Source: Psychrosphaera haliotis
GTDB lineage: Bacteria > Pseudomonadota > Gammaproteobacteria > Enterobacterales > Alteromonadaceae
Reading direction: 5' to 3'
DNA: 64,000 nt
Assembly: GCF_039523615.1 (NCBI RefSeq)
Contig: NZ_BAAAFQ010000005.1
Location: 1 to 64,000, forward strand
A program made the translations under genes and the position numbers. Shown piece after piece: positions 18,778 through 27,894 of the stretch (position 1 is its first letter; the number at the start of each line of letters is the position of its first letter). The notes under the pieces are model-generated. The model saw only the letters and a list, made by a program, of their open reading frames with translations, had not been told where the DNA came from and made no database searches.

Positions 18778-19694
18778 GGGCTAAATCGCTTTTCAGCCTC
18801 TTCTTGATAGTCCTCTGGCGTCGGGAGTTCATTAAATAGGGTCTCAATTTTGTCTTTCATTAACGCACCAATGATTTCACTATCAAGTATTACATCGCCC
18901 AACTTGCCGCTGACCAACTTCTCTAGCACATTATGAACAGCACATTTGATTTTCCACAGCTCTGCATCTGTAATTAATCCAACATAGTTTAACGTGGCTA
19001 CGGCTTCAACATGTTCGGTTATAGACTTAACATAAGGTGAAATATATACCCAACCTTTGTTTTTAATTAAAGACTGACAAATGTAAATTTCATGATGAAT
19101 ATTATGCAAATATTTAGCGATAACTTTAGCGTCTCTATCGTGTCGAAACTTAATTGTTAAGGACTTGTTATGTTCAATATCTTGCTTCCAAGAGTCTATG
19201 ACATTAAACAAGCGAGTTTCATGCGGTAGTTTGTTATCAAAGTTAATTATGTCGACATAAATGTTTACTTTGGTATTTAGGATTTTGTCTGCTTGTTCAA
19301 CCAAGCTAATCAAAGCTTTTGCGCTAGACTCCAGCTCAAAATTGGTATGCGAACGGTTAAGCAGTTCATGATTAGAGTCGGCCAGTTTATTTTGTACCTG
19401 AGCTGATTTATCAATGGCAAGTCGAAGTAATCGGGTTTGTTGTATTTGAAATCGAATAGTAAAAATTAACAGTATTGCAACAAACAGCCCAAACAAAGGC
19501 GATAACCAGCCCCCAAAAAACTCGCCAATTTGACCAATTTGATTTGGAGAAACAACGCCATAAGTAAAGAATAGATAGGCAAGGGCAGCCACGGCTACAG
19601 GTATAAAAAGAAATCCTAAGATCAGTACTAGCGAGAAATTTCGCTCATCCTTGGCACTAATATTAGTTAATTCAGTTTTAGTAAACGAACCCAT
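18762..19694 (-). CDS. Two-TM membrane protein resembling putative phage abortive infection proteins
   Basis: 310 aa, not assigned with certainty. Two hydrophobic helices (about 23-47 and 62-82) are separated by a short loop with the pattern G-E-F-F-G-G-W-L-S-P-L, followed by IRFQIQQTRL and a long soluble, partly coiled-coil cytoplasmic domain. This N-terminal layout and the G-(D/E)-F-x-G-G-x-L-x-P motif recall the putative phage abortive infection family (Pfam putAbiC); that is a memory-based resemblance. The ribosome site is weak. The gene stands alone between putP and cysZ, without a recognisable defence partner. An antiphage role is only a hypothesis; a generic membrane signalling role is equally possible. 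Confidence 0.7.
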   Translation of the reverse strand: MGSFTKTELTNISAKDERNFSLVLILGFLFIPVAVAALAYLFFTYGVVSPNQIGQIGEFFGGWLSPLFGLFVAILLIFTIRFQIQQTRLLRLAIDKSAQVQNKLADSNHELLNRSHTNFELESSAKALISLVEQADKILNTKVNIYVDIINFDNKLPHETRLFNVIDSWKQDIEHNKSLTIKFRHDRDAKVIAKYLHNIHHEIYICQSLIKNKGWVYISPYVKSITEHVEAVATLNYVGLITDAELWKIKCAVHNVLEKLVSGKLGDVILDSEIIGALMKDKIETLFNELPTPEDYQEEAEKRFSPAIIS

Positions 19695-19811
19695 ATCGGT
19701 TAAAAGTCCATATTAAAAATTATTGGAGACTAAAATACAGACATTAACCGAATCAGGCAACGCAATTTTTAACGCTATAAACTGTTCAGAGCACTCAGCT
19801 AATTGAACTTA

Positions 19812-20558
19812 TTATTGCTGTGATAGGCTTTGGTTTCTAGTTTGTTCTTCTAAGTTTTCGACCCACATTATAGTCGCACCACAAATAGCTGCAGGCATCA
19901 CAAATAGATTAATGAAGGGTAAGGTTGTCAACACAGAAACTGTAGCGCCAAAACCAAAACAAGCACTCTTATTTTGACTTAAAATATATCGCATAAAGTC
20001 AAAACTATAGCGATTGTTATCAAAGGCGTAATCGCAATATTGAATTGCTAAAACCCAAGCAATAAAGGCAAACCAAATTAACTGTCCAATAATTGGGAAA
20101 AACCACCCAATTAGAAAAAAGCCAACCATTCTAGGCAAAAAATAAACAAGCTTTTTCCATTCTCGTTTTAACGTGTGTGGTGTTGCTTTTATTAAAGCTG
20201 CTAAGGAATCTTGACGCGGAGCCTGACCAGTTAAATGCATTTCAACTCGTTCAGCAAGTACACCATTAAATGGTGCGGCAATCCAATTGGCAACCGTGGT
20301 AAAAAACATACCAAACAGTAAAACCATCAGCAAAATAACAAAAGGATAAATAATAAACTCTAACCAGCTTAACCAATCTGGAATTTGTTCATGCAACCAA
20401 GCTATGTTGGTCCCTAAAACATCAAACAAATAATAGAAACCGCTGAGAAACAAAATAAAATTGACTATCAAAGGTATTAATATGAAGCGTTTCAAACCTT
20501 TAGTCTTTAATAAACCAAAGCCACGAAAAAAATAACTAACACCGTCACCAACTGTCAT
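19812..20558 (-). CDS. cysZ: Sulfate transporter CysZ
   Basis: 248 aa inner-membrane protein of the CysZ/EI24 family, a sulfate uptake protein feeding cysteine synthesis. The start is the ATG at 20558 (MTVGDGVSYFFRGF), with GAGG about 10 nt upstream; a TTG five codons earlier is less likely. Conserved features include RGFGLLKTKGLKRFILIPL at the N-terminus, the NWIAAPFNGVLAERVE segment (about 85) and FDFMRYILSQNKSACFGFGA near residue 190. The gene is divergent from smc-zipA, an arrangement known in related gammaproteobacteria (cysZ beside zipA). Confidence 0.93.
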   Translation of the reverse strand: MTVGDGVSYFFRGFGLLKTKGLKRFILIPLIVNFILFLSGFYYLFDVLGTNIAWLHEQIPDWLSWLEFIIYPFVILLMVLLFGMFFTTVANWIAAPFNGVLAERVEMHLTGQAPRQDSLAALIKATPHTLKREWKKLVYFLPRMVGFFLIGWFFPIIGQLIWFAFIAWVLAIQYCDYAFDNNRYSFDFMRYILSQNKSACFGFGATVSVLTTLPFINLFVMPAAICGATIMWVENLEEQTRNQSLSQQ

Positions 20559-20707
20559 CAAAAAAAACCTCAAACAAACTTTATTTTACAAAGTCTTAAG
20601 TATAAAGTTGTTTGCCTACTAAGCAAGCCGCCAGTTGTTACAAATTACAACAAAATTTGCTATCGTTTAGCCCTATAAAAATAACTATAATCAAGTATCA
20701 ATTTTAA

Positions 20708-23700
20708 ATGCGCTTAAAACATATAAAACTCGTTGGATTCAAGTCATTTGTTGATGCGACAACCGTCCCTTTTCCTCAACAGATGACGGCTATTGTTGGA
20801 CCTAATGGCTGTGGTAAATCCAATGTAATCGATGCGGTTCGCTGGGTGCTTGGTGAGAGCTCGGCAAAAAACCTTCGCGGTGATGCCATGACCGACGTTA
20901 TTTTTAATGGCTCAACTAATCGCAAACCTGTATCTCAAGCCAGTGTTGAGTTAGTTTTTGACAATACAGAGGGCAAGTTACAAGGCCAACTGGCGGACCG
21001 AAGCGAAATATCAATAAAGCGCTCGGTAACAAAAGAAGCGATTTCAACCTATTTTCTTAATGGCACAAAGTGCCGACGTCGTGATATTACCGATATTTTT
21101 CTAGGTACAGGTTTAGGACCTCGAAGTTACGCCATCATTGAACAGGGCATGATTTCAAGACTTATAGAGTCCAAACCTCAAGAGCTACGTGTATTTTTAG
21201 AAGAAGCCGCAGGCATATCAAAGTATAAAGAGCGCCGTAAAGAAACGGAAACCCGTATTCGTCACACCAGAGAAAACCTAGAACGACTTGCAGATGTGCG
21301 CGAAGAACTTGGTACACAACTAGACAAATTAAAAAAACAAGCGGCCACGGCAAGGCGTTTTAAAGAGTTAAAAAAACAAGAACGACAGTATAAAGCAGAG
21401 CTAGCTGCGTTAAAGTGGCATAAATATAACGAGCAATTTAACTTTCATACTCAGCAGCAGCGTCTTAAAGAAACAGAATTAGAAGCATTTGTAGCGCAGC
21501 AACGAGGTGGTGAACTTGGGTTGTTAACCAAAAAAGAACAACTTCAAGAGCTCACTGATCAAATTCAAAAGAGCCAACAGCTTGTTTTTCAGGCCGGTAA
21601 TACAATTACAAAATTGGAACAGCAAATTGTTTTTGAACAGCAAAATAAATCACGTTATCAAGAGCAGCTCAATCAAATTGAAACCAGTTTAACGGAAAGC
21701 CAACAGCACCTAGTTGTTGAGCAAACGTCCTTTGATGAAATAAGCGAACAACTCCTTTCGTTTGAGCCAGAGCAAGAGTTACTGCATGAAAAACTAGCCC
21801 AAGCAGAGCAAAACCTCTTTGATCTTGAGCAACAGTACGAGCGTTATCAACAAGGCGTAAACACTGGCGTCCAAGCACTCGCAAAGGCACAGCAAGCGAT
21901 AAAAATAATAGATACAAGGTTGCATCATCAGCAACTGGAACTGTCTAAAAATAATCAAAAACTAAGTGGTTTAAAAATAGAATTGCATGACTTATCTAGT
22001 CACGACCTAGATAGCCAAGTGTTGGAGCAAGAAAACCAACTCGATGAATTAAAAAGCTCTATTAACTTGTTGTCAGAGCAATACGCAGAAGCCGCACTAA
22101 AAGACGATCAGCATCAACAAAGTCGTCAAGAAGCAGAAAACAATTTACAACAGACCATTCGCCGACAAGAACATTTACAGATAAAACTAGAGCAGCTTGA
22201 ACAGTGGCGACGTGAACTCTCGAGTAACGAATCAGGTTCTAATAATAAAGAGTTACCAACAAAAGGTTTGTTATTAGCTCAACTTAAAGTAGCCACGCAG
22301 TGGCAAAATGCAGTGGAGCAGCTTCTTAGTCATCAAGGTGAGGTGATGTTAATTGACTCGTTGCCTAGTCATGAGCTGGCAAAGTCCGGTCAATATGTAA
22401 GTGACAGCAAAAATGTAGCAGTGCAACCAGGAAGTGTGATGTCGGTGATCCGCGATGGTCAAGCACCGCTATGGTTTAATAGAGTCGCTATCGCAACATC
22501 GTTAGAGCAGGCAAATCAATTACTTAATAATAAAACCTGGGCGGCGGTTATATTGCCATCAGGGCAATTAATTGGTGAAAACTGGACCGGACTAGGTGGT
22601 CCATTAGGAAAGGGCGATTCCAGTGCGTTAAAACGGTTAGCCGAAATAGAAACAATAAAGAATTCACTAGCAGATATTGAATTACAGGTTTTTGATAAGC
22701 AAAATATTTTAGAGCATACGCTAACCGAAACAAAAGATTCGCAAGCCCATTATCAGGCAGTAAAAGCAAAACTTGAGCTAGAAAAGCAAGCGTTACAAAA
22801 ATTAGAACTAGAATCAAAATTTGCTCAACAACAGGCAACACAAACGAAACAGCAGCAAAGCAAATTGCAGAGCCAAATTGTAGAAACGGAATTGCAAATT
22901 GAAGAGTCAAACTTGTCCATAGAGGTGCTACTTGAAGAGCAATTGATGGCACAAGAGCAGGAAATAGAAGTGCAAACGGCGGCGGAATCAACTGAAAGCC
23001 AAAAGACCGAACTTCAAAACCAAGTTGCAAATGCGAAAATGGCGTTGGAAAGCGTAAAACAAGACTCTCATCAAGCGTCGTTAAAGCTACAGTCTTTGCA
23101 AGATACCAAAACAAATTTACAACAAAATATACAACGAGCTAATCAGCAAATTACGCAGTTAAAACAACGTCAAAAAGACATTGCCAACACTAGCCAAAAT
23201 GAGGCTGATAATGATTTACTTAATGAGCAACTTGAGCAAGCGCTGGTACAGAAGCTAGAAGCGGAAGAGAAACTACAAGCGTTGCATGGCTTAGCAGCCC
23301 AGGTTGATGAAGAAATTAAAGAGTTAGAGTCTGGTCAGTCTGGAGTAATAGCTAAACTAGATAAGATGCGCGACGCAATATCCGATATTAAAATGGACGC
23401 TGAAGGGGCAAGGATCCGAGCTCAGAACATGCTGGAATCACTAAAAGATCAGGAACAAGCATTAAAGCCATTGTTAGAGAATATGCCAGAGGAAGCTGAA
23501 GAGTCACTGTGGAGTGACAACCTTGAGAAAGCGTCGAACTCTATTCAGCGTTTAGGAGCAATAAATTTAGCGGCTATTGACGAATATGATGTTCAAGCTG
23601 AGCGAAAAGGCTATTTAGACGAGCAGTACACCGATTTAAATAACGCTTTAGAAACGTTAGAGTCAGCAATTCGAAAGATTGATCGAGAATCACGTAGTAA

Positions 23701-24169
23701 ATTTAAAGAAACATTTGATAAGGTAAACGAAGGCTTACAAACTTTATTCCCCAAAGTATTTGGTGGCGGGGCGGCTTATTTGGAACTAACAGGCGAAGAT
23801 TTACTCGAAACTGGGGTTTCTATCATGGCTCGACCTCCAGGTAAGAAAAACTCGACAATTCACTTGCTTAGTGGTGGCGAAAAAGCGCTGACCGCATTAT
23901 CATTGGTGTTTTCTATATTTAAGCTAAATCCAGCGCCTTTTTGTATGCTAGATGAAGTTGATGCCCCTCTTGATGATGCAAATGTGGGACGATTCTGTAA
24001 ACTGGTGAACGAAATGTCGGAATCGGTACAGTTTATTTATATAAGTCATAATAAAGTAGCAATGGAAATGGCGACTCACCTAACAGGTGTAACAATGCAA
24101 GAGCCTGGGGTTTCTCGATTGGTCGCAGTGGATATTCAACAAGCAGTAGAAATGGCAGATGCCGTTTAG
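20708..24169 (+). CDS. smc: Chromosome segregation ATPase SMC
   Basis: 1153 aa. The head domain halves are at the two ends: Walker A GPNGCGKSN (residues 31-39) with RWVLGESSAKNLRG just after, and signature LLSGGEKALTALSL (about 1053) plus Walker B CMLDEVDAPLDDAN (about 1078). Long Gln/Glu/Lys-rich coiled coils (about 165-500 and 650-950) flank a hinge region with LIGENWTGLGGPLGKGDSSAL near 625, the reduced hinge typical of gammaproteobacterial SMC. It forms the condensin core that compacts and separates chromosomes; its partners ScpA and ScpB are not in the window. The use of SMC rather than MukB fits alteromonads. zipA follows 33 bp later. Confidence 0.96.
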   Translation: MRLKHIKLVGFKSFVDATTVPFPQQMTAIVGPNGCGKSNVIDAVRWVLGESSAKNLRGDAMTDVIFNGSTNRKPVSQASVELVFDNTEGKLQGQLADRSEISIKRSVTKEAISTYFLNGTKCRRRDITDIFLGTGLGPRSYAIIEQGMISRLIESKPQELRVFLEEAAGISKYKERRKETETRIRHTRENLERLADVREELGTQLDKLKKQAATARRFKELKKQERQYKAELAALKWHKYNEQFNFHTQQQRLKETELEAFVAQQRGGELGLLTKKEQLQELTDQIQKSQQLVFQAGNTITKLEQQIVFEQQNKSRYQEQLNQIETSLTESQQHLVVEQTSFDEISEQLLSFEPEQELLHEKLAQAEQNLFDLEQQYERYQQGVNTGVQALAKAQQAIKIIDTRLHHQQLELSKNNQKLSGLKIELHDLSSHDLDSQVLEQENQLDELKSSINLLSEQYAEAALKDDQHQQSRQEAENNLQQTIRRQEHLQIKLEQLEQWRRELSSNESGSNNKELPTKGLLLAQLKVATQWQNAVEQLLSHQGEVMLIDSLPSHELAKSGQYVSDSKNVAVQPGSVMSVIRDGQAPLWFNRVAIATSLEQANQLLNNKTWAAVILPSGQLIGENWTGLGGPLGKGDSSALKRLAEIETIKNSLADIELQVFDKQNILEHTLTETKDSQAHYQAVKAKLELEKQALQKLELESKFAQQQATQTKQQQSKLQSQIVETELQIEESNLSIEVLLEEQLMAQEQEIEVQTAAESTESQKTELQNQVANAKMALESVKQDSHQASLKLQSLQDTKTNLQQNIQRANQQITQLKQRQKDIANTSQNEADNDLLNEQLEQALVQKLEAEEKLQALHGLAAQVDEEIKELESGQSGVIAKLDKMRDAISDIKMDAEGARIRAQNMLESLKDQEQALKPLLENMPEEAEESLWSDNLEKASNSIQRLGAINLAAIDEYDVQAERKGYLDEQYTDLNNALETLESAIRKIDRESRSKFKETFDKVNEGLQTLFPKVFGGGAAYLELTGEDLLETGVSIMARPPGKKNSTIHLLSGGEKALTALSLVFSIFKLNPAPFCMLDEVDAPLDDANVGRFCKLVNEMSESVQFIYISHNKVAMEMATHLTGVTMQEPGVSRLVAVDIQQAVEMADAV

Positions 24170-24202
24170 TGCAATGGAACGTAAAAAAGGTTTTTAATTA
24201 AC

Positions 24203-25162
24203 ATGGCAGAAGAACTTAGGTTAGCACTTATTTTATTAGGATCATTGGCTATCGGTGCCGTGGTGCTTCATGGTATTTGGACAGTGCGTAAAAACGTTAA
24301 TGAAGAACGAAAGCTACAGGCCCAAGATGCAGAGCCTGAAGAAATTGTATTAAATGATGAAGAGTTAGAAATACAGTCGCTTAAAATAAAGCAAATGGAA
24401 ATGGACTTTAATACACTAGCCAGTAGCGGCGAGAGCCAAGGTTTACCCGTTGTAGATGTGGACGTTGATTCTATTTATCAGGAAAACAAAGAGCACCTTA
24501 CAAATATAGAAGTAGAGCCACAAGTTGAAGCTGCTTGTGAGCGTGAAACATATAATGAAAATCAAGGCGTATTGTTAAATGACGATATGCCAAGCTTTTC
24601 TGCTGTTGACTCTGAACGCACTGAACCTTCGTTTAGTGACTCCGCTGTTCATGGTATATCCGCTCATGAATTATCAGGCAATGAATCGTCAACGAGTGAA
24701 AACTTTGCTTTTGAATCAAACGCCGCGTCTAAGCCAAGCACACCAGCTGAGCCAGAAAAAAGCGAAGTGCTTATCTTATACGTAGACAAACCTGAAGGTG
24801 AAGCTATAGACGGCGCCAAACTACTACCTATTTTATTAACGCTCGGCTTTAAGTTTGGTGAAATGGACTTTTTCCATCGTCACGAACAAAGCTCTGGGCA
24901 TGGCGAAATATTATTTAGTTTAGCTAATATGTATAACCCTGGAACCTTTGATATAGACAATATGGAGCAGGTTACCACGAGAGGTTTGAGTATCTTTATG
25001 ACATTGCCAAACGCTGGTGAAGCTCTACAGACATTTAATATGATGCACAATGCGGCGAAAAAGATTGCCGATGAGTTTGGTGCAAATGTATTGGATGCAA
25101 ATAGAGAACGCTTAGACGTATTAAAAGTAAGGCACTACGTAGAGAAAATTAGGAAGTTCTAA
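24203..25162 (+). CDS. zipA: Cell division protein ZipA
   Basis: 319 aa. An N-terminal membrane anchor (LRLALILLGSLAIGAVVLHGI, residues 5-25 in part) is followed by a charged, low-complexity acidic linker (about 35-185). The C-terminal FtsZ-binding ZipA domain (about 187-318) includes LLPILLTLGFKFGEMDFFHR, ILFSLANMYNPGTFD and the GLSIFMTLPN segment. It tethers FtsZ to the membrane in the division ring. It follows smc, as in related genomes, but the usual downstream ligA is missing. A terminator follows at once. Confidence 0.95.
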   Translation: MAEELRLALILLGSLAIGAVVLHGIWTVRKNVNEERKLQAQDAEPEEIVLNDEELEIQSLKIKQMEMDFNTLASSGESQGLPVVDVDVDSIYQENKEHLTNIEVEPQVEAACERETYNENQGVLLNDDMPSFSAVDSERTEPSFSDSAVHGISAHELSGNESSTSENFAFESNAASKPSTPAEPEKSEVLILYVDKPEGEAIDGAKLLPILLTLGFKFGEMDFFHRHEQSSGHGEILFSLANMYNPGTFDIDNMEQVTTRGLSIFMTLPNAGEALQTFNMMHNAAKKIADEFGANVLDANRERLDVLKVRHYVEKIRKF

Positions 25163-25183
25163 CGCTGAAGGATTCGCAACGGA

Positions 25184-25213
25184 GGTATAAAGTGAAGTCT
25201 TTATACCTTTTTA
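25184..25213 (+). terminator. Rho-independent terminator of smc-zipA
   Basis: A perfect 9-bp stem GGTATAAAG / CTTTATACC with loop TGAAGT is followed by TTTTT. It lies 22 bp after the zipA stop. Confidence 0.85.
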
Positions 25214-25234
25214 AGCCTTTAGGAGGTTAAGCCG

Positions 25235-25675
25235 TTAAGCTTTTATACCTTTAGTTAAGCTTGGTCCAGAACGTTTCTGACCGTATGCATCATAAGTTGT
25301 ATTCTTACTACCACCAATTAATAACTGCTTAACTTGCTCAATAACTACTTCGTTTTGTTTTGCTGTTAAATAAATAACTTCATTCTGAGTTTGACACTCT
25401 TCTAAAAGCTCAGTGATCGAACTTTTTACAGAATTTTGAGTATCACTAACTTCAATACTAGCGGCCTCTGGATGGCTACTAATTTGTTGATCATTCTGTT
25501 GAATGGCGACTAACAATTTTTCTTTATCTTTCGACATTTCTACAAGCACACTACCATTTCTGTTTTTAACAGCGTCTAGTTCTTTATCGAGTAAAGATTT
25601 TAGCTGGTTCAATGTATTTAGCTGTGTATTTAGCAACGCATCAATTGAACTCATGTTAGTTTGCTCATTTGTCAT
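25235..25675 (-). CDS. flgN: Flagellar export chaperone FlgN
   Basis: 146 aa, helical, of the FlgN family that chaperones the hook-filament junction proteins FlgK and FlgL. It contains LLNTQLNTLNQLKSLLDKELDAV and DKEKLLVAIQQND near the N-terminus and a polar Gly/Lys tail ending YGQKRSGPSLTKGIKA, typical of FlgN. The ATG at 25675 lies 1 bp after the flgM stop; a TTG six codons upstream, overlapping flgM, is possible but less likely. Expressed with flgM from the sigma-28 promoter listed separately. Confidence 0.9.
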   Translation of the reverse strand: MTNEQTNMSSIDALLNTQLNTLNQLKSLLDKELDAVKNRNGSVLVEMSKDKEKLLVAIQQNDQQISSHPEAASIEVSDTQNSVKSSITELLEECQTQNEVIYLTAKQNEVVIEQVKQLLIGGSKNTTYDAYGQKRSGPSLTKGIKA

Positions 25676-25676
25676 T

Positions 25677-26003
25677 TTATAAATCAAACTCAAAAGCTGA
25701 CAGCTTTTCCGCTAGCTTGTCATAGTTAATCTTATATTCGCCACCGGCAATGGCTTTTTTAATGTCATCAATTTTTTTGCGATCAAAACTCTCAGACTCT
25801 GAAATTCTCTTCTGCAAATCTTTTAATTGTTTTGCTTGCGGTGTTAGCGCCACTGAGTCTTTTTCAGCAGATTTAGAACTGCTAGATTGTTGCGACGACT
25901 TAGCGACAGAATCCTGCTTCGCTTGCTCAAGTTTTTGATTTTGAGACTGATAAACAGAATTGTTATTTCCGCTTACTGATTTGTTATTTACGTTATTTAC
26001 CAT
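25677..26003 (-). CDS. flgM: Anti-sigma-28 factor FlgM
   Basis: 108 aa. The N-terminal half is disordered and rich in Ser, Asn and Gln; the C-terminal half contains the FlgM sigma-binding helices (VALTPQAKQLKDLQKRISES, then DRKKIDDIKKAIAGGEYKIN and KLAEKLSAFE). FlgM holds FliA (sigma-28) until hook completion, when it is secreted. The gene is headed by a sigma-28 promoter 35-61 bp upstream, giving the well-known autoregulatory loop. It is followed directly by flgN. Confidence 0.93.
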   Translation of the reverse strand: MVNNVNNKSVSGNNNSVYQSQNQKLEQAKQDSVAKSSQQSSSSKSAEKDSVALTPQAKQLKDLQKRISESESFDRKKIDDIKKAIAGGEYKINYDKLAEKLSAFEFDL

Positions 26004-26037
26004 AAATCACCCGAACTATAAAATTTCTCTGTCATTG

Positions 26038-26064
26038 GTATCGGCATCTGTGCCCAATACTTTA
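26038..26064 (-). promoter_or_regulatory. Sigma-28 (FliA) promoter of flgMN
   Basis: Read on the minus strand the sequence is TAAAGTAT, then 11 nt, then GCCGATAC. This fits the FliA consensus TAAAGTTT-N11-GCCGATAA at 14 of 16 positions with exact spacing. It lies between the flgA stop and the flgM start, leaving about 25-30 nt of leader. Confidence 0.85.
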
Positions 26065-26071
26065 ACATTTT

Positions 26072-26782
26072 TTACAGTTTTATAAATATTTGTCTAAGGT
26101 CCCCAATTACGCCTTTAACTATACGTTCAGAGGAGTTGTTCTGGACTTGAATAGATTGGCCAAAGGAACCATTTTCTAGTGCTGTACCAGAGGTTTTTAT
26201 CGTTAGGTTATTATAGTCTGCAATAATTGCGACGCTATCGCCTTTGCACACTAAACACACGTCGCTACCAGAAACTTGAAAACCCCTTGTGATATTTCTC
26301 ATCGCTCGTCCACCAACAATATTGCTCATTGAGTCAGTAGATTTAGCTCTAACTTTATTTCTATCAACCAACGCAGTTTCAATCATATCCGATGAAATCA
26401 CTTCACCTTTTGCAATATGAGTAGTTGTGACTATAGTTTCTATGTATTCGTATACTCTTACTTGGACATAAGCTTTCCAAGACGCGCCTTCATCAAAGCA
26501 GCTAGCTTTTATGGGGAAGTGTCGAGTAAAGCGCTGTCTACTGGGCATGTCAAACTGTAATTCAGATTGACAGTGCGAAATCCGTATTCGGCTATCAAGA
26601 GGCATTGCTTTAACGGTAATGTTTGGCGTATTGTTCGGGTTTACTTGGCCCTGAACAAATTCAGAAACTTGTTTTAAAAGAGCATCATGGGCTAAAGAAT
26701 TAGCGCTTTTAGCCGATACCGGAAATACGACAAAATTTAAAGTTATATTAAATAGAAGAATTATTAACAAATTTTTCAACAT
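26072..26782 (-). CDS. flgA: Flagellar basal body P-ring formation chaperone FlgA
   Basis: 236 aa with an N-terminal signal peptide (hydrophobic stretch to about residue 24, ending VSAKS). The SAF domain occupies about 110-170 (TTTHIAKGEVISSDMIE and GGRAMRNITRGFQVSGSDV), and a C-terminal beta-clip region contains VQNNSSERIVKGVI. FlgA assists assembly of the FlgI P ring in the periplasm. It is the first gene of the flgA-flgM-flgN set on the minus strand and is divergent from cheV, the standard polar-flagellum arrangement. Confidence 0.93.
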   Translation of the reverse strand: MLKNLLIILLFNITLNFVVFPVSAKSANSLAHDALLKQVSEFVQGQVNPNNTPNITVKAMPLDSRIRISHCQSELQFDMPSRQRFTRHFPIKASCFDEGASWKAYVQVRVYEYIETIVTTTHIAKGEVISSDMIETALVDRNKVRAKSTDSMSNIVGGRAMRNITRGFQVSGSDVCLVCKGDSVAIIADYNNLTIKTSGTALENGSFGQSIQVQNNSSERIVKGVIGDLRQIFIKL

Positions 26783-26930
26783 ATTAATCGCCTTTTTACT
26801 ATGCTGTAACTTATAGTTAAAGATATGAAATTATTGAATTTCGAAAACGCCGGTTTATTGACGGTAATTATCGATAACAGTTTATAAGTACTAGATAGCA
26901 AGTATCGTTCCTAGTTTTGGAGAAAAATTT

Positions 26931-27863
26931 ATGGCGGGTATTCTTGACTCAGTCAATCAAAGAACCCAATTAGTCGGTCAGAACAGACTGGAGTTATTAT
27001 TATTTAAGTTGAAAGGACGTCAACGCTACGGAATCAACGTATTTAAAGTGCGAGAAGTATTGCAATGTCCGCCTTTAACTTCGATGCCAAGACTAAACTC
27101 GTTTGTTAAGGGTATTGCGCATATCCGTGGGCAAACTATATCGGTTATTGATATGGGACTTGCTACTGGTGGTCGTTCTATTTCCGATGTAGAAAACAGC
27201 TTTATCATCATCACAGAGTATAACCGAACCATTCAAGGCTTCTTAGTAGATTCAGTTGAGCGTATTGTGAATCTCAACTGGGAATCGGTTATGCCACCGC
27301 CGCAAGGTTCAGGGCGCAGCAACTATTTAACCGCCGTAACAGAGATTGATAAAGAATTGATAGAAATTTTAGATGTTGAAAAAATTCTAGAAGAAATCGC
27401 ACCGTCAAGTACTAAAGTAAGTGACGGATTGATTTCGGATTCTGAAGAAATGAAAGAAGAGTTGGGCGATAGGACCATTCTTATTGTTGATGATTCTTCA
27501 GTTGCAAGGAATCAGGTAAAACGCGCATTAGAAGCTGTTGGCCTACCAATTGTTGCGAAAAAGAACGGAAAAGAAGCGTTGGACTATTTAGTTGAAATTG
27601 GAGGAGACTGTAAAAACTCAGTCACTGAAAAAATTGGCTTGCTCATTTCGGACGTTGAAATGCCAGAAATGGATGGTTATACGCTTACAGCTGAAGTAAA
27701 ATCTAGACCCAAACTTACTGATTTACATGTGATTTTACACACATCGCTCAGTGGAGTATTCAACCACGCGATGGTAGAAAAAGTGGGAGCAGACGATTTT
27801 ATTGCGAAATTTAACCCAGATGAATTAGCTGGTGCAGTTCAGAAATGGCTGCATGCAGATTAA
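26931..27863 (+). CDS. cheV: Chemotaxis coupling protein CheV (CheW-receiver fusion)
   Basis: 310 aa. An N-terminal CheW-like domain (about 15-160, with GINVFKVREVLQCPPLTSMP and GIAHIRGQTISVIDM) is joined to a C-terminal response-regulator receiver domain (about 178-308). The receiver has the acidic pair in ILIVDDSS, phospho-acceptor Asp in LLISDVEMPEMDG (about residue 241), a Thr in ILHTSLSG and Lys in DDFIAKF. It links chemoreceptors to the CheA kinase with phosphorylation-dependent adaptation. The gene forms a pair with cheR, which starts 31 bp later. Confidence 0.95.
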   Translation: MAGILDSVNQRTQLVGQNRLELLLFKLKGRQRYGINVFKVREVLQCPPLTSMPRLNSFVKGIAHIRGQTISVIDMGLATGGRSISDVENSFIIITEYNRTIQGFLVDSVERIVNLNWESVMPPPQGSGRSNYLTAVTEIDKELIEILDVEKILEEIAPSSTKVSDGLISDSEEMKEELGDRTILIVDDSSVARNQVKRALEAVGLPIVAKKNGKEALDYLVEIGGDCKNSVTEKIGLLISDVEMPEMDGYTLTAEVKSRPKLTDLHVILHTSLSGVFNHAMVEKVGADDFIAKFNPDELAGAVQKWLHAD

Positions 27864-27894
27864 ACATTGAGGAAACGAACTAGAGTGTTTAATA

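Noticed and set aside
22548..23114. 188-codon antisense frame inside smc
   Set aside because: It arises from the Gln/Leu/Glu-rich coiled-coil codons read backwards (Leu/Phe/Val-rich); smc itself is intact and conserved.
27026..27232. Antisense frame inside cheV
   Set aside because: No start signal and cheV is complete and conserved on the other strand.
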